The notes below the pieces were generated by a model that saw only the letters and a program-made list of their open reading frames with translations, was not told the origin of the DNA and did no database searches. Shown piece after piece: positions 1-10,518 of a DNA stretch of 64,000 bases. Both the position numbers and the translations under genes were made by a program. The number at the start of each line of letters is the position of its first letter. Within the stretch, counting starts at the first letter, position 1. This DNA comes from Sycon ciliatum (lineage: Eukaryota > Porifera > Calcarea > Leucosolenida > Sycettidae). The DNA lies in NCBI RefSeq assembly GCF_964019385.1, contig NC_088643.1:7633495-7697494 (forward strand), in the 5' to 3' direction.

Positions 1-210
1 TAAGCCTGATGCAGAAGGTGTTGAACTAACGCGCAAGGAACATGAGAAGAAAGTTAAGGGCACTCCAAGAGCATGTGCGCTTATAAGATATACAAGAGCA
101 GTCAAGCCACGCCCACCGCTCTACCAAGTCAACTTCACCTCACTACCGGTAGTTGTAATGAATATTCCCGGTTCTTGCCAATTCCGCACGTGAGTAATTT
201 CGATAAGTGA
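1..210 (+). pseudogene. RIOK1: C-terminal tail of a RIOK1 pseudogene unit cut by the window edge
   Basis: This stretch matches 6068-6270 and 9972-10200 nearly base for base. It encodes the end of the RIO1 kinase tail, with an ELTRKEHEKKVK-like basic motif that corresponds to the KKERKKMVKEAQ region of animal RIOK1. It shows that at least one more unit of the tandem array lies to the left of the window. The frame then runs into sequence that does not resemble the RIOK1 C terminus and stops near 200, so the true lysine-rich end is missing in every copy seen here. Confidence 0.6.
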
Positions 211-290
211 GGTTCTATGTGGCATGCTGTTACGCTAAGTGACCTGGTTGACGAGACGCGACTGTCTTCTGGCACTTCTTCTCAGCTATT

Positions 291-641
291 AGGGAGGTTC
301 TGCTATACGTGAAACGTAGAGAAATCACGTAGAGAGCAGGTGTCTGGGTTAGAGTCTACGGCTTCGGGTGTTTTGGCTCCAGATTTCTACGCGGAGATGG
401 GGTTCTCTACGTTGTGGCACACGCAGAGAAAATGCGTACGGATTTGCTGGGTATCGATCAACTGCATGCAGAAAACTGCCAAATATGGAAGGGGAAATTC
501 CCAGTACACATTCCACGTGACTTCTCTAGGTGAAACGTATACGCGTAGAGCAGAACAGCATTTCTTTACGTTACGGGAACGCGAAGAAAGTTCGCGTGAT
601 TCTTTGCGTCGCGTTCCCAAAACGTAGAGCAGAACCTCCCT
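291..641. mobile_element. 351-bp TIR element (MITE), first RIOK1 unit
   Basis: The ends are inverted repeats starting AGGGAGGTTCTGC and ending with the complement. The flanks are a 3-bp duplication, ATT at 288-290 and 642-644. The uninserted site is visible in the second RIOK1 unit near 6350, where the same sequence reads straight through with one ATT. A close copy in inverse orientation lies in a SART1 intron at 50,204-50,545, and a shorter relative at 14,932-15,191. No transposase is encoded, and the apparent open frame on the plus strand is incidental. Confidence 0.85.
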
Positions 642-1111
642 ATTGGCTTCTTATTCTGTGCTTCTCACGCTGCACCTCCTTAAAACAGAAACTGGGTTCT
701 ACAAAAGACTGGGCTTAGAGATAATACGCTATACGGTGTTGTACGATGTTGTACGGTAAAATGATGTCGTATAGCATGTCGTACAACAATACGATGAAAG
801 TGTAGGCTATCGTCCCGTACTGCTAGTGGCCTACAATGGCCTACGTTCTGTTAGTTCCTAAGCCATATTGTCTTGCTACTAGCCTACAGCACTCTACCTT
901 CTGTTGGGCCTGTATTTACCGTGGCCATGGTGGTGTCAACTGCCGTTTACAGAAAGAGGACTAAGGACGAGTCTGACCGCGCTACAGTCGAGCGGGTGTT
1001 GGACCCGCGCACTGTCCGAATACTTCATCGACTGCAGAATAAAGGCATCTTCGCCAAGGTTAATGGCTGCATTAACACTGGCAAAGAGGCCAACGTGTAC
1101 AATTCTGCTAG

Positions 1112-2625
1112 TAGTCCATCAGCCAAGAACTCAGAAGTCGTCAAATTCAAGCACCCTGTTGCACTTAGAAATCGAATACTTGATTTTGGCCTCAATGGGG
1201 AGTTTAGGTACCCTGTACACCGAATCCGCAAATAAAAAGAGTAAACGACTTGCACGCTCTGCAGGGGGAAGCCGACAAAGTGACCATTTTTGGCATTTCA
1301 TCGACAGCCATTGTTGTGACCTAAACCCAATCTCCAATCAGTGCCATGCGCGTTTCAGGAATGAACTTTCAGATTTTTGTGAATTACGAGAAAAATCTTG
1401 CAAATCGAGAAGATTTGCAGTGTAAACCATTGCAGTTTCCGTTTTACACGTGTGCCTGGATTCAAATTACAATAAAATTGTTGTTCGCCTACTTGTAGGG
1501 TGTTGTTCCATTACACATCTCTTTCACTGTTCTATTTTAATTGAGCATCCGAATACATACCTTCAGGAAGATTACAATGAGCTAGTATTGAACATCATCC
1601 ACCTTCGGGTTGCCGAAGTATGCACCCCGAGTCATGTCAAGCAGGTTTGAAGCGTAGTTTTTACTGTTTGGCAAAAGTGATCTACGCTTCCACCCTGAAT
1701 GGAATCACCCCGGGAAGGTCCTGATCCCTGGAAAAATAAGGAACGTGGAGAGCTAAAAGTAAGGAATCTGCGGCGATGGATGTTGTACATCGAGTGAATG
1801 CCCTGCAGTTCTCTTCTCCATTACGACCAACTAGCAAACGCCATGGCTCTGGATGCTGACAGCAAACAGTTGAAATAAAGGCAAGGCTGCTTTGAACATG
1901 TTGCAACCAGGTAGTGGCACAGTTACAGTTGTATTACTTCGAAGTACTATCTACCACACTCGAGATCACCCAAAGAATAAAGCGATTGAATTCAAAATCC
2001 AAAAAATTGTTGGGGATCGTCTGAAGGATATTCAAGCGAGGTACAGTCGGGCTTGATGACTGATCAAAGCCCTCGGGCTGGTCCCTTGGGCTTTGATCAG
2101 CCATCAATCCCTCTGTACCTCGCTTGATTATCTACTTGATACCATTGTAGTTGCAAACACGTAACTACAACAATTGCAGTACAATAGTCATGTAGTTTTT
2201 TGAATTAGTTATTTGAAAATGGTGAGAATCTTCATCTTCTTCCCGGTGCGCATGTACACATATTTTTTGAATCTGTACGTGCTCCAAGTCAACTCACCTC
2301 TGCTCAAATCGACGGCGATTTATTTCGCGATTTTAGGTCGATCGCCACGGAAAACCACACCAAACGTTGACAAAACTCCACGTTTTTCACTGAAGACGCA
2401 TTGGATGTCCTGATAAAACGGATGGAAAACCTCGTAATGGCTGATGAAGAAGAAGAAATTTGTCGAACTTCCAAGGCGCACTGCAAAAGGAGTGCAAGAG
2501 TTTCGCCAGGGAAAGTAGGCAGGTCGGATTCAGTGATGCTTTTGCTGTCGATTGATGTCAGTTCCAGGTGTTCGATTTGTAAGTGCAACGGGGGACTCAC
2601 TTTGGCACCACTGGCTGATGGACTA
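1112..2625. mobile_element. 1,514-bp DNA transposon inserted in RIOK1 copy A
   Basis: Perfect 14-bp terminal inverted repeats, TAGTCCATCAGCCA, lie inside a 3-bp TAG duplication (1109-1111 and 2626-2628). RIOK1 copies B and C have the empty site (one TAG) near 6827 and 10,759, so insertion followed duplication. The interior has only short frames on both strands (for example 2304-2600 minus), none of which I recognise, and an internal hairpin at 2033-2126. It looks non-autonomous. The superfamily is not assigned; a 3-bp duplication would fit a PIF/Harbinger-like element, but TAG is not the usual TWA. Confidence 0.8.
2033..2126. repeat. Hairpin inside the 1.5-kb transposon
   Basis: The sequence starting CAAGCGAGGTACAG is mirrored by CTGTACCTCGCTTG, with a second inner pair around TGATCAAAGCCC and GGGCTTTGATCA. 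The stem is long with a few mismatches. It may be a small foldback element nested in the transposon or a structural part of it. Confidence 0.7.
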
Positions 2626-3489
2626 TAGTGACAATGGTGACCGGGCCATCATGGTCTATAAGACATCTATTTTGGCATTTAAGGACGGCTCCAAATATGT
2701 TACCGGAGACTTCAGGTTTCGACGCGGCTTTTGCAAGACCAACCCCGCAAAACGGTGAAGATGTGGGCTGAGAAAGAGCTGAGAAATCTTCTGAGAATGA
2801 GACAGGCGGGCATTCCTTGTCCTGAGCCTATTCTTGTGAGGAACCATGTCCTAGTCATGGAGTTCCTTGGCGTGTATGGCTGGCCCTCTCCGCGCCTGAA
2901 GGACGCTAAAGATGTGTCAGAAAGAGGGTGGAGTTCGCTCTACCAGGAATGCATCGAGCTTATGAGGAAAATGTTGCATAAGTGTCGCCTCATCCATGCC
3001 GATTTGAGCGAGTTGAAAATGCTGTATCACCAGGGTCAATTCATCATTCATGTGTCTCAGTCGGTGGAGCACGACCATCCTCAGGCTATGGTGTTCTTGC
3101 GCATGGACTGTGTCAATGTCACAGATTTCTTTGTGAAGAAGGAAGTATGCTCTATGTCACATAAAGAACTTTTTAATTTCATGACGGACCCGTCCATAAA
3201 CGAGGATAACATGGCGGCCTATTTAGACATGGCCGAGGAAGAAGCTACTCAGTACGCAGAGAAGGGAAGAAGGCGGCCAGACTGCAAAGCATCAGGTTGA
3301 CGAAGAATTCTTCAAGTATTCATTCCACGAATATTGGATCAAGTACCCAACAATTACATGGAGCGTGACCTCTAGAAGAATGATTTTATTTGGTCGTCGC
3401 TCACTATTCGTAATCTTGAAATGGAAATCAGCAAGATAATCACGATGATGGAAAACATATCTGAGAAAAGTAGTGAGACTGATGATTTG

Positions 3490-3945
3490 ACGACGATAGG
3501 CTAGTGACTCTAGGGAGCATTTAGAATTTAAGGGGGTAGCCTTGCTTTGGCACGTTTCCACCACGCATAGCCACCCTTTCTTTCTTTGCCAAGCATTGTG
3601 TATCCGAGCGTTGACAAGTATGACATTGTGTCCTTGGCGGCTCTTAATGACCGGTGGTACAGGTTGCGCGAGAGTTTGTATGCAGCTCGTAAGGAATCGT
3701 TGAGTGGCTCCTTTCGGTGGAGCACATAGAGGCGGTTAGTTCGCTGACGTTGTGTCTTTAGTTTTTTTGTGAACCATGGTTGTTTCGACTGGGTGTTTTT
3801 CCGGCGTGTGATGGTCGTTGCTGCCTGAATTCACGGCCTGGTCTAGCAGTGTAGAATAGGCCATGCATCTGAAACTGATGTGCACCTTTGTGCCCTGCAT
3901 GCATTCGGTCAATGCTGCTTGCATCTGTCCCGCTAGCATTAAATC
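3490..3945 (-). mobile_element. LINE fragment (endonuclease-RT linker region), RIOK1 unit A
   Basis: On the minus strand the frames read through PWFTKK-like, RNLYHRSLRAAKDT and similar basic stretches, which resemble the linker between the apurinic endonuclease and reverse transcriptase of CR1/Jockey-type LINEs. Near-identical copies lie at 7690-8130 and 16,479-16,870. No catalytic domain is present. In this copy a 407-bp hAT-type element has split the fragment from its right flank. Confidence 0.5.
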
Positions 3946-4352
3946 TAGGGCTCAAACGGTCACGGTTTTACCTCTGACGGTTAACTGCTAAGCTAACGGT
4001 CGGTTAACCGGTTATAACCTTTAAGCCACGGCAATCCTGCGGACTCTTTTTTAACCGTATATTTCACTATACTCATTCAAAAAATGTACCCTATTCAGTA
4101 CAACGCACACTTGTACATTCTCTTGCATGCTCATTCATACATACTCTCACACCAAGAGACCAGATATGACCGAGTTGACAGCCCAGAAATTGCGTACGCG
4201 TGCGACAGCCCGCGAAAGTGCACACTTTGCAACGACCTGATACTCGAAAATTGACTGAAAAGTTACTGCGTAACCGTTATCTTTATCGGTTAACCGTTAA
4301 TTCTTCGTAACCGGTCTGCAACCGGTTAATCGGACTAATCGTTTGAGCCCTA
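3946..4352. mobile_element. 407-bp non-autonomous hAT element
   Basis: The ends are TAGGGCTCAAACG and its complement, flanked by 8-bp duplications ATTAAATC (3938-3945) and ATTAAAGC (4353-4360) that differ at one base. The empty site is seen in the second RIOK1 unit near 8140. Subterminal AACCGGTT-type motifs on both sides fit hAT transposase binding sites. There is no coding capacity. Confidence 0.85.
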
Positions 4353-4510
4353 ATTAAAGCCCTCGTTCCCACACTGCAGTATTAGTGACTGGAATTTCTC
4401 CCCGCCGCTCTTCTGCCCCAGCCTCCCCACAGCAAGGGAATACAAGCATTCAAACACTAATGTTTATCGCCATCTGCGAAGCACAAACTGGCTCTGGGCA
4501 GTCGACTCGC
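4353..4510 (+). mobile_element. LINE C-terminal fragment, unit A
   Basis: The plus strand encodes a decayed version of the DWNSLPAALLS...AFKTNVYRHL signature seen better at 8150-8290. This W-N-S-L-P, then F-K, pattern is typical of the extreme C terminus of CR1/RTE/Jockey LINE polyproteins. Its orientation is opposite to the neighbouring linker fragment, so two LINE copies probably met here. Confidence 0.45.
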
Positions 4511-4899
4511 TATGATGATGCTCTCGTCGTTCTCCTCTATCCCTATCTATGCACCACAACTGGCTCAGAGAACCGACTCGCCATGATCAGCCATGATGAT
4601 GCTCCTCTCAGTAACAGCCCTTGTAATTTGTTAATAGTCTCACAGTTTCTCCCGCACACTCGCTGGTGTTAACCCTTCCTTTCTTTTCATTTTGCTGACT
4701 CGTACAGCTCTATCTTTTGTTTTTGGTGCGTGTTTTTGGCCGTGATGCCGAGACCTCAGGTCGGCAGAGCCATCAATGCCCCACCATCAGTGCTGCGTCT
4801 CGCTGCAGCCCCTGCTCAATAGTTGTCACGTTCGCCCTAGTCTCAGTATCTTTGTTTTTCTTTATTATTTTCGAGCTGGGAATGTGAACATAGTAAAAA

Positions 4900-5365
4900 A
4901 AAGAAAAAGAAAAAAAAAAGCAGGGAAAGGAAAATGATCAGCCTCAGCAGAATACCGACGAGTGTCAGTCTGCTGCAGACAGCAATCCCAGTAAGATGCG
5001 CTCAACACGAAGCGCCCTCCCCAAAACCAACATCCAGCTATGTCTGTTTTGCCAGAGATCCTCTGACAAACGCGTCAAAGGTAAAGTGGAAAAGCTTACG
5101 CAATGCCACACATTTGAGGCCGGGGAGAAAATCCCAGTCGCAGCAGTGGCGTACCAGGATCAGAGAATTCAGCTGCTGTTCCAGGAAGGTGGCCCGGATT
5201 GCATTGCAGCTGAGTTTCTGTACCACCACTCGTGCTACCGCAACTACACGCATGGGAAAACGGTTGCGAACACAAGTGCCGGAAAGGGCCCGACTATTTC
5301 CCTCCGGGAAACGTTCCAGCAGTTCTGTCTGTCATTGGCAAGCGCTTTGCAGAGGCTGGCCTCAA
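4900..5365 (+). pseudogene. Putative zinc-binding, repeat-associated protein fragment, unit A
   Basis: The frame reads LCLFCQRSSDKRVKGK, then about 60 residues later AAEFLYHHSCYRNYT. This Cys-x-x-Cys ... His-x3-Cys-Tyr arrangement recurs in uncharacterised, repeat-associated proteins of marine invertebrates. The function is unknown to me. Relative to the copy at 8700-9158, this one has indels after the TISLRETFQQF stretch that break continuity into the RIOK1 tail. An A-rich run at 4895-4920 precedes it. Confidence 0.4.
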
Positions 5366-6215
5366 GTATTCATTGCACGAACATTGGATCAAGTACCCAA
5401 CATGGAGCGTGACCTCTATCATCCGGACCGTGACAGTATAGAAACGCTTGCATATCAAACCGTGACTGGCTTGAGCGGCCTATCTTTTAGGCAAGACCGA
5501 GGAAAAAGCTACTCAGTTCCCAGAGAAGTGAAGAAGCCGGGGAACAGGATCAGGTTGACGAAGAAGTCTTCAAGCAAGTATTCATTGCACGAACATTGGA
5601 TCAAGTACCCAACATGGAGCGTGACCTCTATCATCCGGACCGTGACAGTATAGAAACGCTTGCATATCAAACCGTGACTGGCTTGAGCGGCCTATTTTTT
5701 AGGCAAGGCCAAGGAAAAAGCTACGCAGTTCCCAGAGAAGTAAAGAAGCCGAGGGAACAGGATCAAGTTGACGAAGAAGTCTTCAAGCAAGTATTCATTG
5801 CACGAACATTGGATCAAGTACCCAACATGGAGCGTGACCTCTATCATCCGGACCGTGACAGTCTAGACACGTTTGCATATCAAATCGTGACTGCCTTGAA
5901 GTCGGACCTGTCGAGAGCTGTTGAGAGTTACGGTAGCAGCAGATCTGCCAGTGATGGTGACTCGGATAGTGAGGAGGATGACAATGACATCGACAGCCAC
6001 AGACAGGGAGCAACTCTAACAGCGAAGATGATGACCGACCCAAAGCTAACCGTCAGTCAACAGGGCCTAAGCCTGATGCAGAAGGTGTTGAACTAACGCG
6101 CAAGGAACATGAGAAGAAAGTTAAGGGCACTCCAAGAGCATGTGCGCTTATAAGATATACAAGAGCAGTCAAGCCACGCCCACCGCTCTACCAAGTCCAC
6201 TTCATCTCACTACCG
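5366..6215 (+). pseudogene. RIOK1: RIOK1 C-terminal segment with tandem modules, unit A
   Basis: The module encoding DEEVFKQVFIARTLDQVPN, MERDLYHPDRDS and LAYQTVTGL corresponds to the RIOK1 region after the kinase domain (human VDEEVFKRAYIPRTL...LYQTVTGL). It starts at 5366, 5578 and 5791, so the period is 212-213 bp. Because 212 and 213 differ in frame and a base is missing in the AVPREVKK stretch, the first two modules are partly read in a wrong frame. The third continues into an acidic tail (DGDSDSEEDDND). It is a decayed duplication, not a working C terminus. Confidence 0.75.
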
Positions 6216-6586
6216 GTAGTTGTAATGAATATTCCCGGTTCTTGCCAATTCCGCACGTGAGTAATTTCGATAAGTGAGGTTCTATGTGGCATGCTGTTAC
6301 GCTAAGTGACCTGGTCGACGAGACGCGACTGTCTTCTGGCACTTCTTCTCAGCTATTGGCTTCTTATTCTGTGCTTCTCACGTTGCACCTCCTTAAAACA
6401 GAAACTGGGTTCTACAAAAGACTGGGCTTAGAGATAATACGCTATACGGTGTTGTACGATGTTGTACGGTAAAATGATGTCGTATAGCATGTCGTACAAC
6501 AATACGATGAAATTGTAGGCTATCGTCCCGACCCGCTAGTAGCCTACAATGCCCTACGTTCTGTTAGTTCCTAAGCCATTATTGTC

Positions 6587-7500
6587 TTGCTACTAGCCTA
6601 CAGCACTCTACCTTCTGTTGGTCCTGTATTTACCGTGGCCATGGTGGTGTCAACTGCCGTTTACAGAAAGAGGACTAAGGACGAGTCTGACCGCGCTACA
6701 GTCGAGCGGGTGTTGGACCCGCGCACTGTCCGAATACTTCATCGACTGCAGAATAAAGGCATCTTCGCCAAGGTTAATGGCTGCATCAGCACTGGCAAAG
6801 AGGCCAACGTGTACAATTCTGCTAGTGACAATGGTGACCGGGCCATCATGGTCTATAAGACATCTATTTTGGCATTTAAGGACCGCTCCAAATATGTTAC
6901 CGGAGACTTCAGGTTTCGACGCGGCTATTGCAAGACCAACCCCGCAAAACGGTGAAGATGTGGGCTGAGAAGGAGCTGAGAAATCTTCTGAGAATGAGAC
7001 AGGCGGGCATTCCTTGTCCTGAGCCTATTCTTGTGAGGAACCATGTCCTAGTCATGGAGTTCCTTGGCGTGAATGGCTGGCCCTCTCCGCGCCTGAAGGA
7101 CGCTAAAGATGTGTCAGAAAGAGGGTGGAGTTCGCTCTACCAGGAATGCATCGAGCTTATGAGGGAAATGTACCATAAGTGTCGCCTCATCCATGCCGAT
7201 TTGAGCGAGGTCAAGATGCTGTATCACCAGGGTCAACTATTCATCATTGATGTGTCTCAGTCGGTGGAGCACGACCATCCTCAGGCTATGGTGTTCTTGC
7301 GCATGGACTGTGTCAATGTCACAGATTTCTTTGTGAAGAAGGAAGTATGCTGTATGTCATACAAAGAACTTTTTAATTTCATGACGGACCTGTCCATAAA
7401 CGAGGATAACATGGCGGCCTATTTAGACATTACCGAGGAAGAAGCTACTCAGTACGCAGAGAAGGGCAGAAGGCGGCCAGACTGCAAAGCATCAGGTTGA
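6587..7500 (+). pseudogene. RIOK1: RIOK1 kinase segment, copy B
   Basis: This is the least interrupted copy. From 6662 the plus strand reads [20 protein letters not shown], then [10 protein letters not shown] (nucleotide-binding loop), [15 protein letters not shown] and [12 protein letters not shown]. The frame then shifts at about 6950 because one base is missing, giving a stop. The second frame resumes at KMWAEKELRNL and runs to 7500 through MEFLGVNGWPSPRL, IHADLSEVKMLY and FIIDVSQSVEHDHP. The metal-binding Asp of IDVSQSVE is kept, but the catalytic-loop Asn is Lys, as in the other copies. No introns interrupt about 830 bp of coding sequence, which may point to a retrocopy origin. Confidence 0.85.
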
Positions 7501-7689
7501 CGAAGAATTCTTCAAGTATTCATTCCACGAATATTGGATCAAGTACCCAACAATTACATGGAGCGTGACCTCTAGAAGAATGATTTTATTTGGTCGTCGC
7601 TCACTATTCGTAATCTTGAAATGGAAATCAGCAAGATAATCACGATGATGGAAAACATATCTGAGAAAAGTAGTGAGACTGATGATTTG

Positions 7690-8130
7690 ACGACGATAGG
7701 CTAGTGACTCTAGGGAGCATTTAGAATTTAAGGGGGCAGCCTTGCTTTGGCACGTTTCCACCACGCATAGCCACCCTTTCTTTCTTTGCCAAGCATTGTG
7801 TATCCGAGCGTTGACAAGTATGACATTGTGTCCTTGGCGGCTCTTAATGACCGGTGGTACAGGTTGCGCGAGAGTTTGTATGCAGCTCGCAAGGAATCGT
7901 TGAGTGGCTCCTTTCGGTGGAGCACATAGAGGCGGTTAGTTCGCTGACGTTGTGTCTTGAGTTTTTTTTGTGAACCATGGTTGTTTCGAATGGGTGTTTT
8001 TTCGGCGTGTGATGGTCGGTGCTGCCTGAATTGAATTGCCTGGTCTATCAGTGTAGAATAGGCCATGCATCTGAAACTGATGTGCACCTTGGTGCCCTGA
8101 ATGCATTAAGTCAATGCTGCTTGCATCTGT
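7690..8130 (-). mobile_element. LINE endonuclease-RT linker fragment, unit B
   Basis: This is the same minus-strand fragment as 3490-3945 (basic RNLYHRSLRAAKDT motif), here without the hAT insertion. It supplies the empty-site reference for that insertion. No catalytic motif is present. Confidence 0.5.
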
Positions 8131-8149
8131 CCCGCTGGCATTAAAGCCC

Positions 8150-8290
8150 TCGTTCCCACACTGCAGTATTAGTGACTGGAACTCCCTCCCTGCCGCTCTT
8201 CTGTCCCAGCCTCCCCACAGCAAGGGAATACAAGCATTCAAAACTAATGTTTATCGCCATCTGCGAAGCACAAACTGGCTCTGGGCAGTC
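8150..8290 (+). mobile_element. LINE C-terminal fragment, unit B
   Basis: The plus strand encodes SDWNSLPAALLSQP followed by GIQAFKTNVYRHL, a typical LINE polyprotein C terminus. It lies head to head with the minus-strand linker fragment and is duplicated with the RIOK1 unit. Confidence 0.5.
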
Positions 8291-8699
8291 GACTCGCTAT
8301 GATGATGCTCTCGTCGTTCTCCTCTATCCCTATCTATGCACCACAACTGGCTCAGACAACCGACTCGCCATGATCAGCCATGATGATGCTCCTCTCAGTA
8401 ACAGCCCTTGTTATTTGTTAATAGTCTCACAGTTTCTCCCGCACACTCGCTGGTGTTAACCCTTCCTTTCTTTTCATTTTGCTGACTCGTACAGCCCTAT
8501 CTTTTGTTTTTGATGCGTGTTTTTGGCCGTGATGCCGAGACCTCAGGTCGGCAGAGCAATCAATGCCCCACCATCACTGCTGCGTCTCGCTGCAGCCCCT
8601 GCTCAATAGTTGTCACGTTCGCCCTAGTCTCAGTATCATTGTCTTTCTTTATTATTTTCGAGCTGGGAATGTGAACATAGTAAAAAAGAAAAGAAAAGA

Positions 8700-9158
8700 A
8701 AGCAGGGAAAGGAAAATGATCAGCCTCAGCAGAATACCGACGGGTGTGAGTCTGCTGCAGACAGCAATCCCAGTAAGAGGCGCTCAACACGAAGCGCCCT
8801 CCCCAAAACCAACATCCAGCTATGTCTGTTTTGCCAGAGATCCTCTGACAAACGCGTCAAAGGTAAAGTGGAAAAGCTTACGCAATGCCAAACATTTGAG
8901 GCCGGGGAGAAAATCCTAGTCGCAGCAGTGGCGTACCAGGATCAGAGAATTCAGCTGCTGTTCCAGGAAGGTGGCCCGGATTACATTGCAGCTGAGTTTC
9001 TGTACCACCACTCGTGCTACCGCAACTACACGCATGGGAAAACGGTTGCGAACACAAGTGCCGGAAAGGGCGCGACTATTTCCCTCTGGGAAACGTTCCA
9101 GCAGTTTCTGTCTGACATTGGCAAGCGCTTTGCAGAAGCTGGCCTCAACTTGGCTCAA
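8700..9158 (+). CDS. Zinc-binding domain open frame running into the RIOK1 tail (unit B)
   Basis: A frame without stops from about 8710 reads KENDQPQQNTDGCES, a basic patch (SKRRSTRSALPK), LCLFCQRSSDKRVKGK, AAEFLYHHSCYRNYT and ETFQQFLSDIGKRFAEAG. It then continues in the same frame into the RIOK1 C-terminal module at 9159. Candidate metal ligands are Cys-x-x-Cys plus His-x3-Cys. I do not know a function. The join gives a chimeric frame of about 245 residues ending at 9446. It may be a chance fusion inside a pseudogene array or an exon that was captured; no start codon is clearly favoured apart from one at 8868 downstream of the first Cys pair. Confidence 0.4.
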
Positions 9159-10190
9159 GTATTCATTGCACGAACATTGGATCAAGTACCCAACATGGAG
9201 CGTGACCTCTATCATCCGGACCGTGACAGTATAGAAACGCTTGCATATCAAACCGTGACTGGCTTGAGCGGCCTATCTTTTAGGCAAGGCCGGGGAAAAA
9301 GCTACGCAGTTCCCAGAGAAGTGAAGAAGCCGGGGAACAGGATCAGGTTGACGAAGAAGTCTTCAAGCAAGTATTCATTGCACGAACATTGGATCAAGTA
9401 CCCCACATGGAGCGTGACCTCTATCATTCGGACCGTGACAGTCTAGACACGCTTGCATATCAAACCGTGACAGGCTTGAGCGGCCTATTTTTTAGGAAAG
9501 GCCGAGGAAAAAGCTACTCAGTACCCAGAGAAGTGAAGAAGGCGGGGAACAGGATCAAGTTGACGCTTGCATATCAAACCGTGACTGGCTTGAGCGGCCT
9601 ATCTTTTAGGCAAGGCCGGGGAAAAAGCTACGAAGTTCCCAGAGAAGTGAAGAAGCCGGGGAACAGGATCAGGTTGACGAAGAAGTCTTCAAGCAAGTAT
9701 TCATTGCACGAACATTGGACCAAGTACCCAACATGGAGCGTGACCTCTATCATCCGGACCGTGACAGTCTAGACACGTTTGCATATCAAATCGTGACTGC
9801 CTTGAAGTCGGACCTGTCGAGAGCTGTTGAGAGTTACGGTAGCAGCAGATCTGCCGGTGATGGTGACTCGGATACTGAGGAGGATGACAATGACAACGAC
9901 AGCCAGACAGGGAGCAACTGTAACAGCGAAGATGATGACCGACCCAAAGCTAACCGTCAGTCAACAGGGCCTAAGCCTGATGCAGAAGGTGTTGAACTAA
10001 CGCGCAAGGAACATGAGAAGAAAGTTAAGGGCACTCCAAGAGCATGTGCGAGCAGTCAAGCCACGCCCACCGCTCTACCAAGTCGATTTCACCTCACTAC
10101 CGGTCAAGCCACGCCCACAGCTCTACCAAGTCCACTTCATCTCACTACCGGTAGTTGTCATGAATATTCCCGGTTCTTGCCAATTCCCCA
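9159..10190 (+). pseudogene. RIOK1: RIOK1 C-terminal segment with tandem modules, unit B
   Basis: Modules begin at 9159, 9371 and 9698, with an extra partial module at about 9566-9697. Each encodes QVFIARTLDQVPNMERDL and LAYQTVTGL. The last continues into LSRAVESYGSSRSAG, an acidic run (DSDTEEDDNDNDS), and the basic LTRKEHEKKVKG motif, all matching RIOK1 tail order. Module number differs from unit A, so this short array changes by unequal exchange. It ends in unrelated sequence near 10,190. Confidence 0.75.
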
Positions 10191-10518
10191 CGTGAGTAAT
10201 TTCGATAAGTGAGGTTCTATGTGGCATGCTGTTACGCTAAGCGACCTGGTCGACGAGACGCGACTGTCTTCAGGCACTTCTTCTCAGCTATTGGCTTTTT
10301 ATTCTGCGCTTCTCACGCTGCACCTCCTTAAAACAGAAACTGGGTTCTACAAAAGCTTAGAGATAATACGCTATACGGGGTTGTACGATGTTGTACGGTA
10401 AAATGATGTCGTATAGCATGTCGTACAACAATACGATGAAATTGTAGGCTATCGTCCCGTCCCGCTAGTAGCCTACAATGCCCTACATTCTGTTAGTTCC
10501 TAAGCCATAATTATAGTC

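Larger units (their letters stand above)
870..3300 (+). pseudogene. RIOK1: RIOK1 kinase segment, copy A (disrupted)
   Basis: The segment resembles animal RIO1 atypical kinase, the 40S ribosome maturation ATPase/kinase. The start of the kinase region ([10 protein letters not shown], then [10 protein letters not shown] for the nucleotide-binding loop) lies at 960-1111. It is interrupted by a 1,514-bp TIR element and resumes at 2626 ([16 protein letters not shown]). One base is missing in the NP-RK stretch near 2750, so the second part (KMWAEKELRNLLRMRQ onward) is in another frame. The catalytic loop reads HADLSELKML, with Lys instead of the usual Asn, and the metal-binding Asp of the IDVSQSVE motif is His here. 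The segment has no introns. This copy cannot make an active kinase. Confidence 0.85.

Noticed and set aside
2434-2460. CTGATGA followed by GAAA, a possible hammerhead
   Set aside because: The interval between the boxes is GAAGAA and cannot form stem II, and no stem I pairing is present.
3490-4360. Treating the minus-strand frames between RIOK1 parts as RIOK1 introns' own genes
   Set aside because: A copy of the same sequence lies at 16,479-16,870 outside the array, so it is a dispersed LINE piece.
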